From: Bidens hawaiensis
Taxonomy: Eukaryota; Streptophyta; Magnoliopsida; Asterales; Asteraceae
Assembly: GCA_021521415.1 (NCBI GenBank)
Contig: JAIQDT010004219.1
Span: forward strand, 1-64,000
Direction: 5' to 3'
Length of the DNA: 64,000 nucleotides
The notes beneath the pieces are model-generated. The model searched no databases and was not told the DNA's origin. It worked only from the letters and a program-made list of their open reading frames with translations. The position numbers were made by a program, and so were the translations under genes. Shown piece after piece: positions 11,472-23,687 of this stretch (positions are counted from its first letter, which is position 1; each line of letters starts with the position of its first letter).

Positions 11472-12282
11472 TCAATTCTCCACACCCAAGCCATACAACA
11501 CACCCGCGTACTTCTCCAACGACCCACTGAAAAAACACTCCTTCAACTTCCTAAACGTACACGACGTCAGCAAACTATCCGAACCCGCCTGATGACACAC
11601 CCCAACTCGTTCCACTTCCAACAACTCCGCCAGCTTATTCAACCCCCCATGAAGACTATTACAAAACTTCATCAAATGCTTAATATCATACACCGTCGGA
11701 AAATACATCCGAATCAAATAAAAAAACCCCGCCTGCGTATCCGGCAAGTCCCGACACGTCAACACCTTCAACAAGTACCCGAAATCATACCCGCTGTGAA
11801 ACGTCACCCAAAACACGCCATCATTCAACACGATCCCAGACGACATCAGCAGCTCACCGAACCGAATCAATCCCCTTTTCGTTATTCTTTACAAAATCTA
11901 TCCCGCTCTCTTTCAAAAGCTAAACGGAGTCATTTGCGAAAACGTCGTCGTTCACATTAAACTCACGGAAATTGAACTGCCAGATACAAGGTTTATCGTT
12001 ATCTGTTCCGCAAGTGGGTAAGTTTCCGTTATCGTCTGAGAACGTGAGGCCTAATTGGATTAATTTAAGCATATCCACGTTGTCTTTTAACGTTTGGTAA
12101 TGATAATCGTTATTGTTTTTGAAATTACCGACGGGACGAAGAACGATTCTGGGAAACTCGGTGTCCATTGCTACGTACGGATAGTCGTCAACGATGGCTC
12201 GAATTAGTGCGAATTCTTGGTCCAGATTGTCGTTCCACACCTCCCGGATCTGAATCGAATCGTCTTTTGGTAAAATCGACAT
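11472..12282 (-). pseudogene. CCR4-NOT CAF1/POP2-type deadenylase pseudogene
   Basis: The family consists of DEDD-type 3'-5' exonucleases that shorten mRNA poly(A) tails within the CCR4-NOT complex. An intronless reading starts at the ATG at 12280-12282 ([20 protein letters not shown]). The catalytic residues are all visible: Asp and Glu in VAMDTEFP, Asp in [10 protein letters not shown] and Asp in [10 protein letters not shown]. Two lesions break the frame. A TAG lies shortly after [13 protein letters not shown] (about 11920). A frameshift lies at the repeated TTCGG words near 11865, where family members read a continuous [10 protein letters not shown]. Plant CAF1 paralogues are commonly intronless, so the absence of introns does not prove retroposition. 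The C-terminus ([20 protein letters not shown]) is complete. Confidence 0.85.
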
Positions 12283-13460
12283 TTGTCGGTGCAATTGTTA
12301 AGAGGAGTTTGGGGTTGCTAAAGGCGAATTAGCGCAAGCAATCTACACAAGGAGAGAAGAAGACCATTAAAGAGTGTGATACGATATGGACTAGCAGCAC
12401 GTTTGTGGCCAATGGCTATAAAATAAGCAATGTACACCGCCATTATCTTCCTCTTATTTATTTTAAATTGCAAGATATTTTTTAAGCTTCGGTTTGGGTT
12501 TTGGTTTATTCGGTGGGGAAATTTATATGTTGGAACCTAATCCGAACCGAATTTAATGTGTTTAGAACCGAATTGGAAATGAAATTTTAGTTGGTTTGTT
12601 TTCCATCAGAAAAACCTGAATTTTGAGAAGGTGGATGTTTAATGTTTGTGGGTTGATTTTTAGGTTATCGGGTTTATCGGTCTGGTTTTGTAATGGACTA
12701 AATATATGAAATTAGTTTTCGTGCTTTAATTGAGTTTATTAATATAGGAATCTGATGATTTAATGCTGGTTCAAAACAAGAAAAACCGAATATGTAATTC
12801 GATTTGGTTTTAAATGTTGTTGGTTGGATTTTGCTTTTAGTTTAGTCGGTTTGAAATAAAACATGTAACGAGACGTGCCCCCCACCCCCTTCCTTTTTTT
12901 TGCCGCAACCATCTTCCATCAAGACGCCCCCACACTACGGGGCGTTTTCATTCATTTTGAGTTTGGCATGCTTTTGGGATGACAACGTTTGGACAATGAT
13001 TTTAAGGAAAATGAAAAAAAAAACCCGTTAGAGAGGATCATTGTTTATAAAAAGTAATAAAAATAAAATAAACTTTTTTTTACCCTAAATAAACAACTAT
13101 TTAGCTCAAAGATTTACCAAACATTCTATCCTCCTAATCTTTCGGATTCTCAAAGGACAACGATAATTGATAGGAATTACAACAAAGAGATCATGGTTAT
13201 ATGTATTTATGTTCAAGGAAATCTTCTACAATACTCTACATAGTTTCGTTATGTGACGTATTCTCTAACAACTTCTAGTTTCCTTTTCAGTATGCATATC
13301 TCCGTCGATAGTAAGTTGCTTCTGCATTAACTTTTCTTTATCGACAGTAAGCTGCATTGCAACAACTTCTACATTGATATTCATTAGTACCAGGTAACTA
13401 TAAGCACTGACTTACTCTTCATACACAAGTTGTCATGGGTGGCAACTTGCATCATCATTA
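12283..13460. other. Gene-free stretch
   Basis: Positions 12480-12870 repeat AACCGAA / TTCGGTTTGG words, a composition seen in worn hAT miniatures, but no ends could be defined. A (C)n-rich patch follows at 12880-12935. No ORF is supported. Confidence 0.4.
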
Positions 13461-13686
13461 GAGCATCACCAATAGTGAGGTTTTTAGATGATGTTTTTGT
13501 ATGTACACATGGTAATCGGTCTACCAAAAATGCATTCTCTCTCTTTCTCCTCTCTCAAATCATGTTCTTAGAGATTCTTGTGGAAGAATCTTACCTCTCC
13601 TTCTCTCCTCCACTTTATCATCTCTCTTTTCCGCATCACATTCTTTTCTTCTAAAAACACCCAAGAACCTCCTATTGAAGATAGTC
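13461..13686. mobile_element. Tourist-like (PIF/Harbinger) miniature element, 226 bp
   Basis: The left end is GAGCATCACCAATAGTGAGG. The right end on the reverse strand is GACTATCTTCAATAGGAGG. TTA abuts both ends (13458-13460 and 13687-13689), matching the Harbinger target duplication. The interior is CT-rich and the ORF across it is not a gene. Confidence 0.7.
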
Positions 13687-14687
13687 TTAATTTGATATTT
13701 GAATATTTATTACAATAACTTGCATGAACAATAAGTTGTTATGTTGGTACTAAACAACCCCTAGCTGAAAACAACTTGCTATCAACAAGTTGTTAAATCG
13801 GTAATTCGGTAATAATTCTTCTCGATATGTTACCACTTACCACAACCTTAATTTGCAGCTACACTAGCACCATTACGGAACAAACTTCGTCATTAGTAAC
13901 AGTTTTCGCTTTGAACGACTACCCCCCCCCCCCTTCTCCCGCCAATGGGACCATAACCCTAGACCACTTTAGGGATGGGCACCTTCTTTAGAGTTTAGAA
14001 ATCAATACAAATCACTTAGGTGTTTTGATAACGGGTTAAAAGGATATTAGACCTAAAAAGCAAGAATGTTACAAAAGAATATAAATTTAAGTGGTTTACT
14101 TGATTTTTATATAATTTATTTATATGCTAACAAATATATAGAGGGTGAGGTGTGCAGAAGTGATATGAATGCAATAAAAATTGAGGTGGCTTCCTCATTA
14201 CCGGTGAGAAACCCACTTAACTGACGTGACCTTTAAAATATAGAAGGCGGGATGGATAGCGAAAAGACTTCTCCAAAATAGATCTGCAATAGCGAAAAAA
14301 CACACCGACAAAGTCAACAAAAACACCACCCCCAACTTAAATACGACCGAAACCACACATTCGACCCTAAAATCAAACAAAAATTTCCGTTGATTGAACA
14401 AAAACAGACCAAAAGCTTGTATGTCATTCATTATTATCATGAATCTCACAAAATTACTCGACTAATAATAATAATAACATCAAGGCTCAAAACCAAAACC
14501 CACTCCAGTGCTGTCTCACTCGGCGCTAATTCTCGAAATATCAATTTCCGTAGGCTCGGAAGGAAATTAGGTCTTTTATTATTTATTTCAACTTCCGTCA
14601 CAAGTTTCACGACTCCACTCCACTCCACTCCAATTCATTTCCGATGCTATAATAATCAGTCAAATTGCTGCTTCGATTGATATCGGA
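13687..14687. other. Gene-free stretch and promoter side of the PDS5-like gene
   Basis: A run of 12 C lies near 13921-13932. Positions 14490-14687 are the likely promoter and 5' UTR of the PDS5-like gene. No other gene was seen. Confidence 0.45.
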
Positions 14688-17622
14688 ATGGATTACGTAT
14701 CTCCAGTTAAGGAGCTGGAGCAACGCCTCAAAGAAGCCGGTGAACACCTTGCTGCAGTCCCACCTTGTTCCACCAAAGACCTGCTACACCTTCTAGATGT
14801 AAGCAACCACTTTATTAATATTATTATTATTATTAACTACTGTTACAGTTCACGCTCATGTTCACCAATTTATGGATTTAGGTCTACATATTTCTTCATT
14901 GTATGTTGAATTGAAACCCTAGGTTTATTTCCCCTGTCTTCGTTAAATGCTTATATTGAACCACATAGCATACGCTTTCTGAATTTAGGTATGGTTTTCT
15001 AATCTAAATATATAGTTAACTACTCTGTATTGTTTACATTTCATGCTCCGGTTCGTCAGTTTTAAAAATTAGGTCTAGATATTCGATTATTGTACGTGTG
15101 GTGTTCGTAAATTGGGCATATTGAACCAGATAGCGAATGAATTCAGAATGTATAGTTGTCTGATGGATTAATGTTGTTACCTTTCCAATAATCAAATAGG
15201 CAGCTGCAATTTTATCTAATAGTTGCTATTTTGTTATAAGAAAACGGAGCAACTGTTGACTTTCGTGAGTCAAGCGCCGTGTATCGCGATGCAAGGTGCA
15301 CTTGTGCCATCAATGGGAGCCCTAGTTTCTGATGTACTGTTAAAGCATACAGAGCTTGATGTTAGAGTGTCAGTGGCTTCATGTCTGTGTGAAGTAGCGA
15401 GAATTACTGCGCCGCAACCGCCGTATAAGGATGAAATTATGAAGGTGTTTGTCTGATACAAATTGTTTTTAACAAAAGATTCAATTGGTTGTGACTATTA
15501 CTATATTATATTATATAATGGTTTATTATTGTTTTTTATTATAGGATATCTTCCAGCTAAATGTGTTGGCTTTTGGGCAATTGTCAAACATGACTGGTGA
15601 AAGTTATCGTAAAGCCGTTCATATTCTTGAATCTGTTGCTAAAGTTAAATCATGCTTACTGATGCTGGATTTGGAGTGTGATGCGTTGGTTTTTGAAATG
15701 TTTGAGAAATTTTTGAGTCAGATCAGGTGAGAATGGTTAAATTGAATCCTTTATTAAGTTCTTTGTACTTCACAATCATGTAACATTGTGAAAAATTTAA
15801 AACTGATAATTTCTTTTTGATGATTTTAGGGTAAATCACCCGCCCACAGTGTTCTCAGACGTTGAAGCTATCATGACAGTTATTATTCAAGAAAGTGATG
15901 AAATTTCTACCGAGCTTTTATCCCTTTTAATTTCTCATGTTAAGAAGGAAAACCAGGTACTTAATCTTCTGACCTTTTTTTTTTCTGTTTATTTATAATT
16001 GGTTATAAGTTTATAGCAATTTTTGAAAATTTTGACTGTTATTTGGCTTTCAGATTGTTACACCTGCTTCTTGGAAAGTAGCAGAAAAGGTCCTGAGAAA
16101 CTGTAATAATACGCTTAAGTCCTACTACGAAACAATAACAAAGCTCATAAATTCAAATCCTGATGATTATGCTGAAGTGGTGACTGCCTTATGCCAGAAA
16201 CCCCCTGAAAATGATCACGTGGTCCGTGTGTATATATTCCAAAATTATATATCTATTCTAAAATGTATCATATTAATTTCAAAAACTCAAAATCATTATT
16301 GCAGGTAATCAGATCAACAAGAACAAACAGTACACACAAGAGGGATCGTAATACTTTGGAAAACGGTGGGTCCACAAAGAGGCAAAAATCTGTTGATAAA
16401 AATCAGTTTAAGGGAAAAGGACTAGAAACTTCCAGACGGGGTCGACCAAGGAAAAATAAAAACATTTTAAATCAAGATGATAGCCCTAATTCAGTTCAAA
16501 CTTCACAAGAAAGTCTGAGGAGAACTAGATTTCAGGACAAAAAGCAATTGAGTAAAACCAAGGGTGATATTGGGAATTCAGGTTCTTTATATAATGCAGT
16601 TATAAAGGAGGAGGATGAGAGTTTATCTGATTATGATAGATCAGGACCGTTAACGCAACAAATGAGTAATATTAAAAAACGAAGAAGAAAATCTTCTTCC
16701 AACACGCGTGCTTCTAATGGTTCTCGTGGCAAGGTACTCCTTAAGTTCTTAATAATATTCTAATTTCCATTAACATTTTACAAACAATGTTATTCAATAA
16801 ACTTAATTATTAATACAGGAAGTTCCAAAGAAATGGGGGAAAGATTTAGTGGGTCATAGGATAAAAGTTTGGTGGCCATTGGATAAAATGTAAGTAAATG
16901 CATAATCTTTTTATTGTTTGCGATATTATATGCAGGGTTTTCATAAGTTTTGTGTCGGTCAGGTATTATGAAGGTGCTGTTTCTTCTTATAACTCTTTAG
17001 ATGACAAGCACAAGGTGAGAGCATGTTTAATTGCTGTTTGGCATATGCTATTTTTTATATAATATTTTTCTTTCTTTTTTATAAAGTTTGGATTTTTGAT
17101 TTTCGTTTTAATGCAGGTATTATATGCTGATGGTGATGAAGAAGTGCTGGATTTACATCGTGAAAAGTGGGTGATGCTTGATGAGATTACACCTAATCAA
17201 GTTACTTTCTTTTCATAATTCTTTATTTTTCTGTTACTATTACTATTATTATTATCATTATTAATTAATATGGGTACTTATTTATCATATTAGCAACAGC
17301 AGAAAGTTGCTGATTTACCAAGCTTAAGATCTACACCTGCCAAGTAAGCGTTAATTAGCAAATTTCACCATTCTATTTCAATCATTGTTTTTTGTTCTTT
17401 TCAATATAAAAAATATTTTATAAAACTGATAAATAAACCTTTTCAGACGACGAAAGCCAAATAGGAAAGGGAATCGAGAATCCTCACTAAAACAAGAAGA
17501 TATCTCCAATTCACCAAAAAGGTTAGTTAACAGTTAACTTACATTACAATATTATGTTATCTTTTTTCTCTTCTTTCTTTTTTCTTTTTAGTATTCGCCT
17601 ATGCGGTCAAATGACCTATTGA
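14688..17622 (+). CDS. PDS5-like sister chromatid cohesion protein (short PDS5C-type)
   Basis: PDS5 proteins bind cohesin in the nucleus and aid cohesion and repair. The inferred exons are 14688-14798, 15241-15444, 15545-15726, 15830-15956, 16054-16221, 16305-16733, 16819-16889, 16963-17014, 17117-17200, 17294-17343, 17447-17521 and a last exon from 17592, all with matching phases. Residues about 1-260 are helical HEAT-type sequence (LVPSMGALVSDVLLKHTELDVRVSVASCLCEVARITAP). About 265-405 is a basic, disordered linker (SRRGRPRKNKN, KKRRRKSS). About 410-475 is a Tudor-like domain (GHRIKVWWPLDKM, YYEGAVSSYN, VLYADGDEEVLDL). The protein would be near 530 residues, shorter than the larger PDS5C-type proteins. 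As phased, the last exon meets TGA at 17620-17622 and then stays open in frame to 17907. Two donors (15445, 17201) are weak. Confidence 0.85.
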
Positions 17623-17976
17623 AAAATGGCCAACTGTCTCAATAACAGCTTACCACCTGCTGATTCATCAAAAACCGCGGATGCAATCTGCAATGCTGAT
17701 AATCACAAGAACAATCCCATCTCGACACCTGCTGACTCATCGAAAACCGCAAATGCTAATCACAAGAATGGTCCCGTCTCGTCACCTGCTGACTCATCAA
17801 AAACCGCATATGATAAGTACAAGAGTAATCTCGTCTCTTGTGGGCTTAAACTAACCGAAAAGGAAACTGATAACATGGAGAAATATGGTGACCCGAAGAC
17901 GAATTGAGATTTGCAGGAAAAGAAACCGGATGAATCAAGTGAGACGACACAAAATTTGGAAAAAACACCTAGAATT
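17623..17976 (+). other. Possible decayed or alternatively spliced C-terminal tail of the PDS5-like gene
   Basis: In frame with the preceding exon, just past its TGA, lies an open stretch to 17907. It encodes three diverged copies of a unit beginning PADSSKTA. After a second TGA the same frame reads on to about 17976. A plausible acceptor (ATTTGCAG, ending at 17916) precedes GAAAAGAAACCGG, so this could be a separate last exon. The repeat structure looks protein-coding, but expression is uncertain. Confidence 0.5.
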
Positions 17977-18508
17977 TAAACTGTGAAATTTGAGGATGGG
18001 AAATTAAACCTGCAAAAAGATAGATGAAAGATTGTTTACTTATTTCTATTTTGATTGGGTGTTACTGTAGATGGAGAGGCCCAAAAAGTTGAATCTTTTG
18101 TGGTCAAATATGTAGTGTAGATTTTAATATATGATGTGAGATGTGAAAATGTTGAAAGTAGAGTATTTAACTATTTAGTAATTTGAGCATTCTAATATGC
18201 AGTTCACATCAATGTTTTGAATTCCTTTGTTATTTCCTTTTGCTCAGAAATGAGATTTGTTTGACCAAAACTCTTGGTCAATTATAGCAACTCACAAGGG
18301 ACTAAATGCATGTCAACTATTGTCTGTTACTAGTAAATCTTCCAAGCAATTGCTAAGAAAACGACTTTCTAATTCTTTTATTGAATTGCATCTTGAGAAA
18401 TTTTAATTGTTAACCGCACATAACAAAATTAGTTTATGCTATAAAATATTGACAAGTGCCAAGTATTAAAATTATTATATTGAGATAATAGTTTTTAACC
18501 ATTACATG

Positions 18509-21500
18509 TATAGGTGATCAAATCGGGTTGGTCAAAGGAACCGGAACCGGTTCAGAACCGGTTCCATTAGTCAACATCACTGTTTAAACCGGTTCCATGG
18601 TCGAACCGGTTAGGGAACCGAACCGGTTCCCCAACCCTCGGACCCGGAACCGGTGGAACCGGTTCTGACCGGTTCCTAAACCGGTTCTTACACTGTAACC
18701 GGTTCCAACCGGTTACAGTGTAAAATATTATTTTTTTTTTCGTTTTTCGTTTCCGCTGCTTGTGTAGGTGATGATTTGTGTTCTTCTGATTTCTGAAGAG
18801 GCTCATGCTACTTTTGTTGTTCACCCACAGAGCAATGGTAAACAACATATTGAACTTAATGCTATGAGAGTGTCACCGTATTTGAATTGATTAGTCTGTA
18901 TCGTGTATCGTGTAATGGTGAACTTAAATCTGTATCGTGTTACATTTGTTGAGTTTGCTATGTATTATAGTCTTTTTGCTTACGCAAGTCAAATGCTGAA
19001 TTATAATCAAGAGCGGTGTTATACGATTCGTATTTGTATAACATGTTAAATAAAAAAAACAATTAACATAAAATTCTTTTTATTTACTTTAAGAAGTTCA
19101 AAAAAAAAGGTTACATGTTTTAAAATATTCAAAAACAAACTAACAAAACATTAAACTTATAAATATAAAGTTGTGACATATTATTTCTAGAAAAGCCTTC
19201 TTGTTTGTCGTAATTATTGAGTGGCGACTTATTCATCAGAATTACTTGTAGAAACGCCTTCTTGTTCGTCGTGCACTCGAACATCAAGTGGTGTTTCGTC
19301 TTCCAGAGTGGTTACGTGTTGAACACGATCGATTGAGTCCAAGTGATCCTTCAAGCAAATGCACATCTCCACCGACTCCGAATTCAGTCTTGTTCTTCTC
19401 ACCGATATTACCCTGCCACTAAGAGAAAAAGCAGATTCCGAAGCTACCGTAGAAGCTTGGGCGGCTAGTAAATCACGGGCCATGGTGGCAAGAATCGGAA
19501 ACTCGGTTTCCTTTACCTTCCACCAAGCCAAAACATCAAAAGTGCCATATTCCTCTTCGGATAAACCGGTAGAGAAATCATATGCACTATACCTTCCTAG
19601 TTCGCTTGAAGGGGTGTTACCCCTTTGTTTTTTAGCCGTTACGTTGCGAACGGTGTTCATAAGGCTAATCATGGGGTCTCGTACTCTAGTAGCACTTGAA
19701 CTTGATGAAGACCCCCCCGGCGTAGGCATGTGTATGTTTGACCCATATTTATTTATATAAAAGTCATACATAAATTTAAAATTCAAGTTAAAATCATTTT
19801 GTGCCTCTGTTGAAAAGTTTGGGTCAACTTCATGCATATCTAAGGCTGAAAAAATTTCGTCTATCACACATTCAACCCCGTAACATTTAACATTGGGTTT
19901 AAAGCGGCGGCGCAAGTAAAAATCGGTGGCAATTCAAGAAAGTATTTTTTTAATTTAAACTTCATTGGTAATATGATGTTTGAAAACATTGGACTTTTAT
20001 TTTCAAATTCTTTAAGATTGTTAACGATTAAAAATAACTCCGAAAGAACCAAGGGACTTGTCGGATAATACGTTCCCGATAGTTTCGTAGTTGATGTTTT
20101 AAAAACTTCAAGAAAAGTCGATAAGTCATTGATAATTTCCCATTTCTCATTTGAAAAGGGGATTGCCAAATCATTCTCGGCAAGACTAGAATGAAACATT
20201 TGTAAAGTTTCTCTTTGTTTCAAAGCACTTTGAAACATTATGCAAGTGGAATTCCATCGATGAGGTACATCCCAATTAGCTCCCAAAGCTTTTCTTCCCG
20301 TATCTTTACAAAATTTTCTATAATCCATTTGTCTTTTTTTACTTTTCTTAAAAACTTCATGTAGCATTACTCTAAAATCGTTTATAACCGATGTAACCTC
20401 ATCCGAAGCAAGTCCGTCTTGCACGATTAAATTAATGATATGTGCAACACACCTTGAGTGAAAAAATACACCATTGCAAATCGGCGTATATTTTAATTTT
20501 AATTTATCAACCGCCGATGTATTATTCGACGCGTTATCAAATGCAATTGAAAATATTTTATTTTCTAATTTATAAGTTTTTATAACATAATCTAAAATTT
20601 CAAACAAATTATCTCCCGTATGTGGATACTCAAAGAGTTCGAAAGCAATGGTGCGTTTCATCATTTCCCACGATGACGGGTCTACCCAATGAGCGGTGAC
20701 ACAAAGATAAGATTCGGGTAGACCATGTGGAGCCGACCAAACATCACTAGTTAAGTTTATTCCCGTATTTATATTTTCAAAATATGCAATTAGTACCTCT
20801 TTGGCCTTCTTCCACAATTTTAAACAATAACGTTTAAGAGTATGACGACTTACGTGAGTGTATTGTGGTTGAAGCGTATCTCGAATCATGGCGGTTAAGC
20901 GAGGGTTGTCGAAGTGGCTAAACGGCAAAGCTTCTTGAATCACAAACTTCGCCATACGATCTTGAACTCGATCAATTTGGTATGTAAATATTCCGCCTTC
21001 ACTATCCATTTGCGTTTGTTGCGACTCGACGTTCTGTTTCAACGCCCTGCAATACGGTCTTTCGATGTGTTTCTTCAAATTTGAATTCGAAAGTGGGTTT
21101 AAAAAATCCCACAAAACTTGCACCGAGCCTTCAATGAATGGTCACTCAATTCAACCAAATCCCAATTGCACCAAATCTCTTGATTACGATTATGAGGTAC
21201 AATACGAACGAAACTTGGTCCGGCGGTGGAACCTTGACCAACCGATGATTGTGAGGCAGCCATAACAACAAATATGAATATAGAAGAAGAGAAAACAAGA
21301 GATTAGAGAACTCAGAACGTTGTAATAGCGTTTTTTTGTATTTTTTTGCGTTCGGGTTTGCGTTTTGAGTGTTGTGATGAACCCATTACACCAAATACCT
21401 ATTTATACTAGTAGTGTGGTGTTTGGGGAGCCAAAAAAACGGCCATTTTTGACCCCAACGGTCAAAAAACGGCCATAAAACCGTTTCCCAACGGCTAGAA

Positions 21501-21693
21501 CCGGTTCCGAACCGGTTCCGGTCGAACCGGTTCCAGAACCGGTTCCGGTTCGGTTCCGGTTCCTACCCGGTCCACCTCCAAAAATGTCAAACCGGTCCCG
21601 GATCGTCGGGTTGAAACGGAACCGAACCGGTTCCTACGAAAAACGGGTAGGAACCGGTTCGGTTCCAGGAACCGGTTTTGTTGTCCACCTCTA
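18509..21693 (-). mobile_element. hAT superfamily DNA transposon, 3185 bp, with 8-bp duplication
   Basis: The element is bounded by a perfect 8-bp target duplication ATTACATG (18501-18508 and 21694-21701). The inverted ends are TATAGGTGATCAAA and, on the reverse strand, TAGAGGTGGACAAC. Dense subterminal arrays of ACCGGTTCC/GGAACCGG words fill about 18535-18720 and 21490-21680 and are likely transposase binding sites. It carries one frameshifted transposase gene on the minus strand. Clean ends and an unmutated duplication point to a fairly recent insertion, about 0.5 kb downstream of the PDS5-like gene. Confidence 0.93.
19229..21262 (-). pseudogene. hAT transposase, BED finger to dimerisation domain, two frameshifts
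   Basis: The likely start is the ATG at 21260-21262 (MAASQSSVGQGS). The N-terminal BED zinc finger has CKFCG, then NLKKHIERPYC in another frame. A T-run at about 21101-21106, one base short of that needed to keep the frame, separates them. The catalytic core follows with the conserved Asp in NLTSDVWSAPHG, Asp in SIAFDNASNN, FFHSRCVAHIINLIVQDGL and HRWNSTCIMFQSALKQRE. A second single-base shift near a G-run at about 19884 precedes VECVIDEIF. The C-terminal hAT dimerisation domain is complete (FDVLAWWKVKETEFPILATMARDLLA, ASESAFSLSGRVISVRRTRL). Everything needed is present apart from the two shifts, so the copy is either barely dead or affected by homopolymer errors. Confidence 0.9.
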
Positions 21694-21701
21694 ATTACAT
21701 G

Positions 21702-23640
21702 CATAATTTTGTTACGGGATTATTATGTGAAAAGAAACAACAGATGTCCGTTACAAATTCAGAATTTAGGAGTCCATTGACCTATTTGCTGCCGATAGAA
21801 CTTTCTATTAGTTAAATATTCAACGGGCTGTGACTTTCTTATAGTCAGTGGCGGAACTTAAACTTTTATATTGGAGGGGCCGAACATAATCGAGCATCCA
21901 AATCATCAAACTTTGAATCACAACCAGCAGATAACGCTTGACGTAGATAAAAGGCTTTTAAAAAGGTTGGTATAAGCCTTTTTTTCTCTAAAATATGTTT
22001 AGAATAAGAAAATACTAGATTAAAAAGGTTATCATCATTCAAAAAAAAAACATAATTACAATATTATAAAAATTGCCATAAAACTAAAACAGTAAATATG
22101 AATCTAAATTCTAAATCAATAAAATGCTATGCATTATATGTATGAGAATAAAGCAAAATAAAAAGAAATAAAAATCAAAACACTTGTTAAGGGCTACAAC
22201 TTTCAAGGTATCAACGCTTTCTCCGTAGTAAATCAACCTTTTTGTTTTGACTTTTATGATACTTTTAACACTTTATCTTTCACACTTCAAAAAACTTGCA
22301 ACTAAACTATAACTCTCAAGAGCTCACTTAAGGACGTTCTTGTTCGTCGGAAAAAGCCATTCCTGTTCTTTTCATACTACTATTTTTCTATCAATTCTCT
22401 AAAACACAACGATTCAAAAAGTTCAAACCCTAAAAAACCAACTTCTACAAAAACCCATATTAATAAAAGTTTTGGTCGGAAAACAGGGGGCACGACCCCT
22501 CCCCGCCCCTATAAAGGTCCACCCCTAGCTTAACTCTCAACTATTGTAATCCCATAGTTGAAAACTTTTGATTCGACAACCTGCGCGAGTAAAATAGATT
22601 GGTGTTTTTTCTTTAATATTCAAACAAGTACAAGGGTTAATTAATAATCAGATTACAATTATAATTTTCACGTTTAAAAATGCATGCCAAGTTTTAATTA
22701 AAGACCACATTTAATGTTGGATGGTAGGTCAAGGCGGTCAACTCAAAGGTTTGTGGAAGCCATGATTATGAAAGTATCTTGATCTAAGCTTCCATGATTT
22801 GGTGCCGACGGTCCCAACGTGGCTCCATCTTGTATTTGCTAATAGTTCTTATATACAGTTCTTTATCTAAAAAATGTTTTAAATCATAAAAGTTGAAATT
22901 TTAATGCATTATACTGTTATGAATTATCGATGGTAAATGGATGAACATATTGCCAACTTAACGTCATGTCTAAAATTCTAATTATCTACCAACTAGTTAA
23001 TCTTGTCTAATAAATTGTTAATCCTTTGAGGTATAAATACCACCGCAAAGCGGATGATAAAGGGCAACTCTCGTATGCACTTTTATAAGTTATAGAATTC
23101 TTTACTTCTCTTTCATATAAACTTGTTGAGTTGCAACACTAATCCTGTGTTAGTCACTGTTATATTAGAACATATACAACTGTAGGACATAATATAAATA
23201 CAAAATTTATATAATAGTTACTTATTATTTATGTCCTGCATCATATGGCTATCCAGGTCTTGCTTGTCGACTGTCGAGTTTCTTAGTTGAATGTGGTTCT
23301 AAATATTGAGTCTATGATCCTCAATTGATTGAAATTATGTTGTTTAGAGCACAACATGGTTTGAGTTTGGTGTTGGAACACCTAAATTTATGATCGGGGA
23401 TTTATTTTTTTGTTAAAGTGCAAAGGGGTTGATATTTGTGCTACTAAATAACATGACATGAAGATGTCTTGGAGAGTTGGACGTACGTTAACCACCTTAG
23501 AGGTAAGTCAAAAGTGCCATAGAAGCATGATATTATCGTATCACCATGACTTTTTGTCATACTAACACGATAGTAGTTGCTTTTTACTATTTGTGCAACT
23601 TCTTTAACGAATTTGTAGTTGTTACATGCTTATTTGTATT
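21702..23640. other. Gene-free stretch with a worn repeat
   Basis: At about 21846 the words CAGTGGCGGAACTTAAAC begin, a start common to a dispersed plant repeat. Text up to about 22530 (GGGGCACGACCCCTCCCC, GGTCCACCCCTAG) may belong to it, but I could not fix ends. The remainder is AT-rich without ORFs. Confidence 0.4.
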
Positions 23641-23687
23641 AGATATTAAAGAGGTGGCTAATGCATTAGATATTATCAGAGCCGAGG

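Noticed and set aside
19359..19760. 133-codon plus-strand ORF
   Set aside because: It is the complement of the hAT transposase C-terminal domain.
21846..22530. Element starting CAGTGGCGGA
   Set aside because: The start resembles a dispersed plant repeat, but I found no right end or duplication.
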